DNA of 64,000 bases from Onchocerca volvulus (Eukaryota > Nematoda > Chromadorea > Rhabditida > Onchocercidae), in NCBI GenBank assembly GCA_000499405.2, contig HG738137.1, forward strand, positions 10,052,768 to 10,116,767, read 5' to 3'. Below the pieces are notes generated by a model. The model saw only the letters and a program-made list of their open reading frames with translations. It was not told where the DNA came from and did no database searches. This document shows positions 63,811-64,000 of this stretch, piece by piece; positions within the stretch are counted from its first letter, which is position 1; each line of letters begins with the position of its first letter. Made by a program: the position numbers and the translations under genes.

Positions 63811-64000
63811 TCTCCGGACGAATTTTGATCGAAATATTTCGGGCGAGAAAGATTTAAAGAATTCGGAAGATTCAAAGGCTAAAATTGCAGCAAACAGCAA
63901 AGGTGGCAAACAGCAACGTAATGAACGAAACCGTAGCCTAAATATAGGTGTTTGTCACTTGTGTGTGTCACAGAGTTTTATGAAAAGTTTGTTCTCTCTG
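63811..64000 (-). promoter_or_regulatory. 5' flank or 5' UTR of tensin exon 1
   Basis: The exon 1 frame stays open back to a TGA at 63955-63957 without an ATG. TATATTTAG just before 63937 fits an acceptor for a spliced leader or an upstream exon. The window ends before any promoter can be judged. Confidence 0.35.

Overview
The window looks like nuclear DNA of a nematode. It is very AT-rich, with long homopolymers and microsatellites. Its spliced gene has short TTTTCAG- or TTTTAG-type acceptors. It also carries a perfect copy of the 22-nt nematode spliced leader SL1 (4140-4161, minus). Large introns in an AT-rich genome would fit a clade III (Spirurina-type) parasite, but that is inference and no species is claimed.

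One gene dominates: a tensin orthologue (C. elegans tns-1 type) on the minus strand from about 63.8 kb down to 8.8 kb. I rebuilt it as 29 coding exons. Every intron is GT-AG except one possible GC-AG. All phases close, giving a 4,881-nt reading frame of 1,626 residues. In order it encodes a novel basic N-terminal region (exon 1), a PTEN/tensin-type phosphatase domain with an intact C-x5-R loop (exons 2-5), a PTEN-type C2 domain (exons 6-8), a long low-complexity Ser/Pro/Asn-rich linker (exons 8-23), an SH2 domain (exons 24-26) and a PTB domain (exons 27-29). This is the focal-adhesion adaptor architecture: the C2 and phosphatase-like half for membrane and actin, SH2 for phosphotyrosine partners and PTB for integrin beta tails. 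A large ATG-initiated exon (14652-15678) lies in the intron before SH2 and is preceded by an in-frame stop. It joins the SH2 exon in phase and predicts a 631-residue SH2-PTB isoform without the phosphatase-C2 half.

Layout: 1-330, possible last exon of an unrelated plus-strand gene; about 1195-3042, a cluster of Helitron-type termini around a candidate 1.75-kb element; 3043-4139, AT-rich with a long T/A palindrome; 4140-4161, SL1; 4162-8362, less AT-rich 3' flank with plus-strand coding-like blocks I cannot resolve into a gene; 8814-63810, tensin; 63811-64000, its upstream end. The introns (up to 12.7 kb) hold microsatellites, a 21-bp minisatellite, an 89-nt poly(A), a perfect 40-bp palindrome and two candidate hairpins. 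I saw no rRNA, tRNA, CRISPR array or intact transposase.
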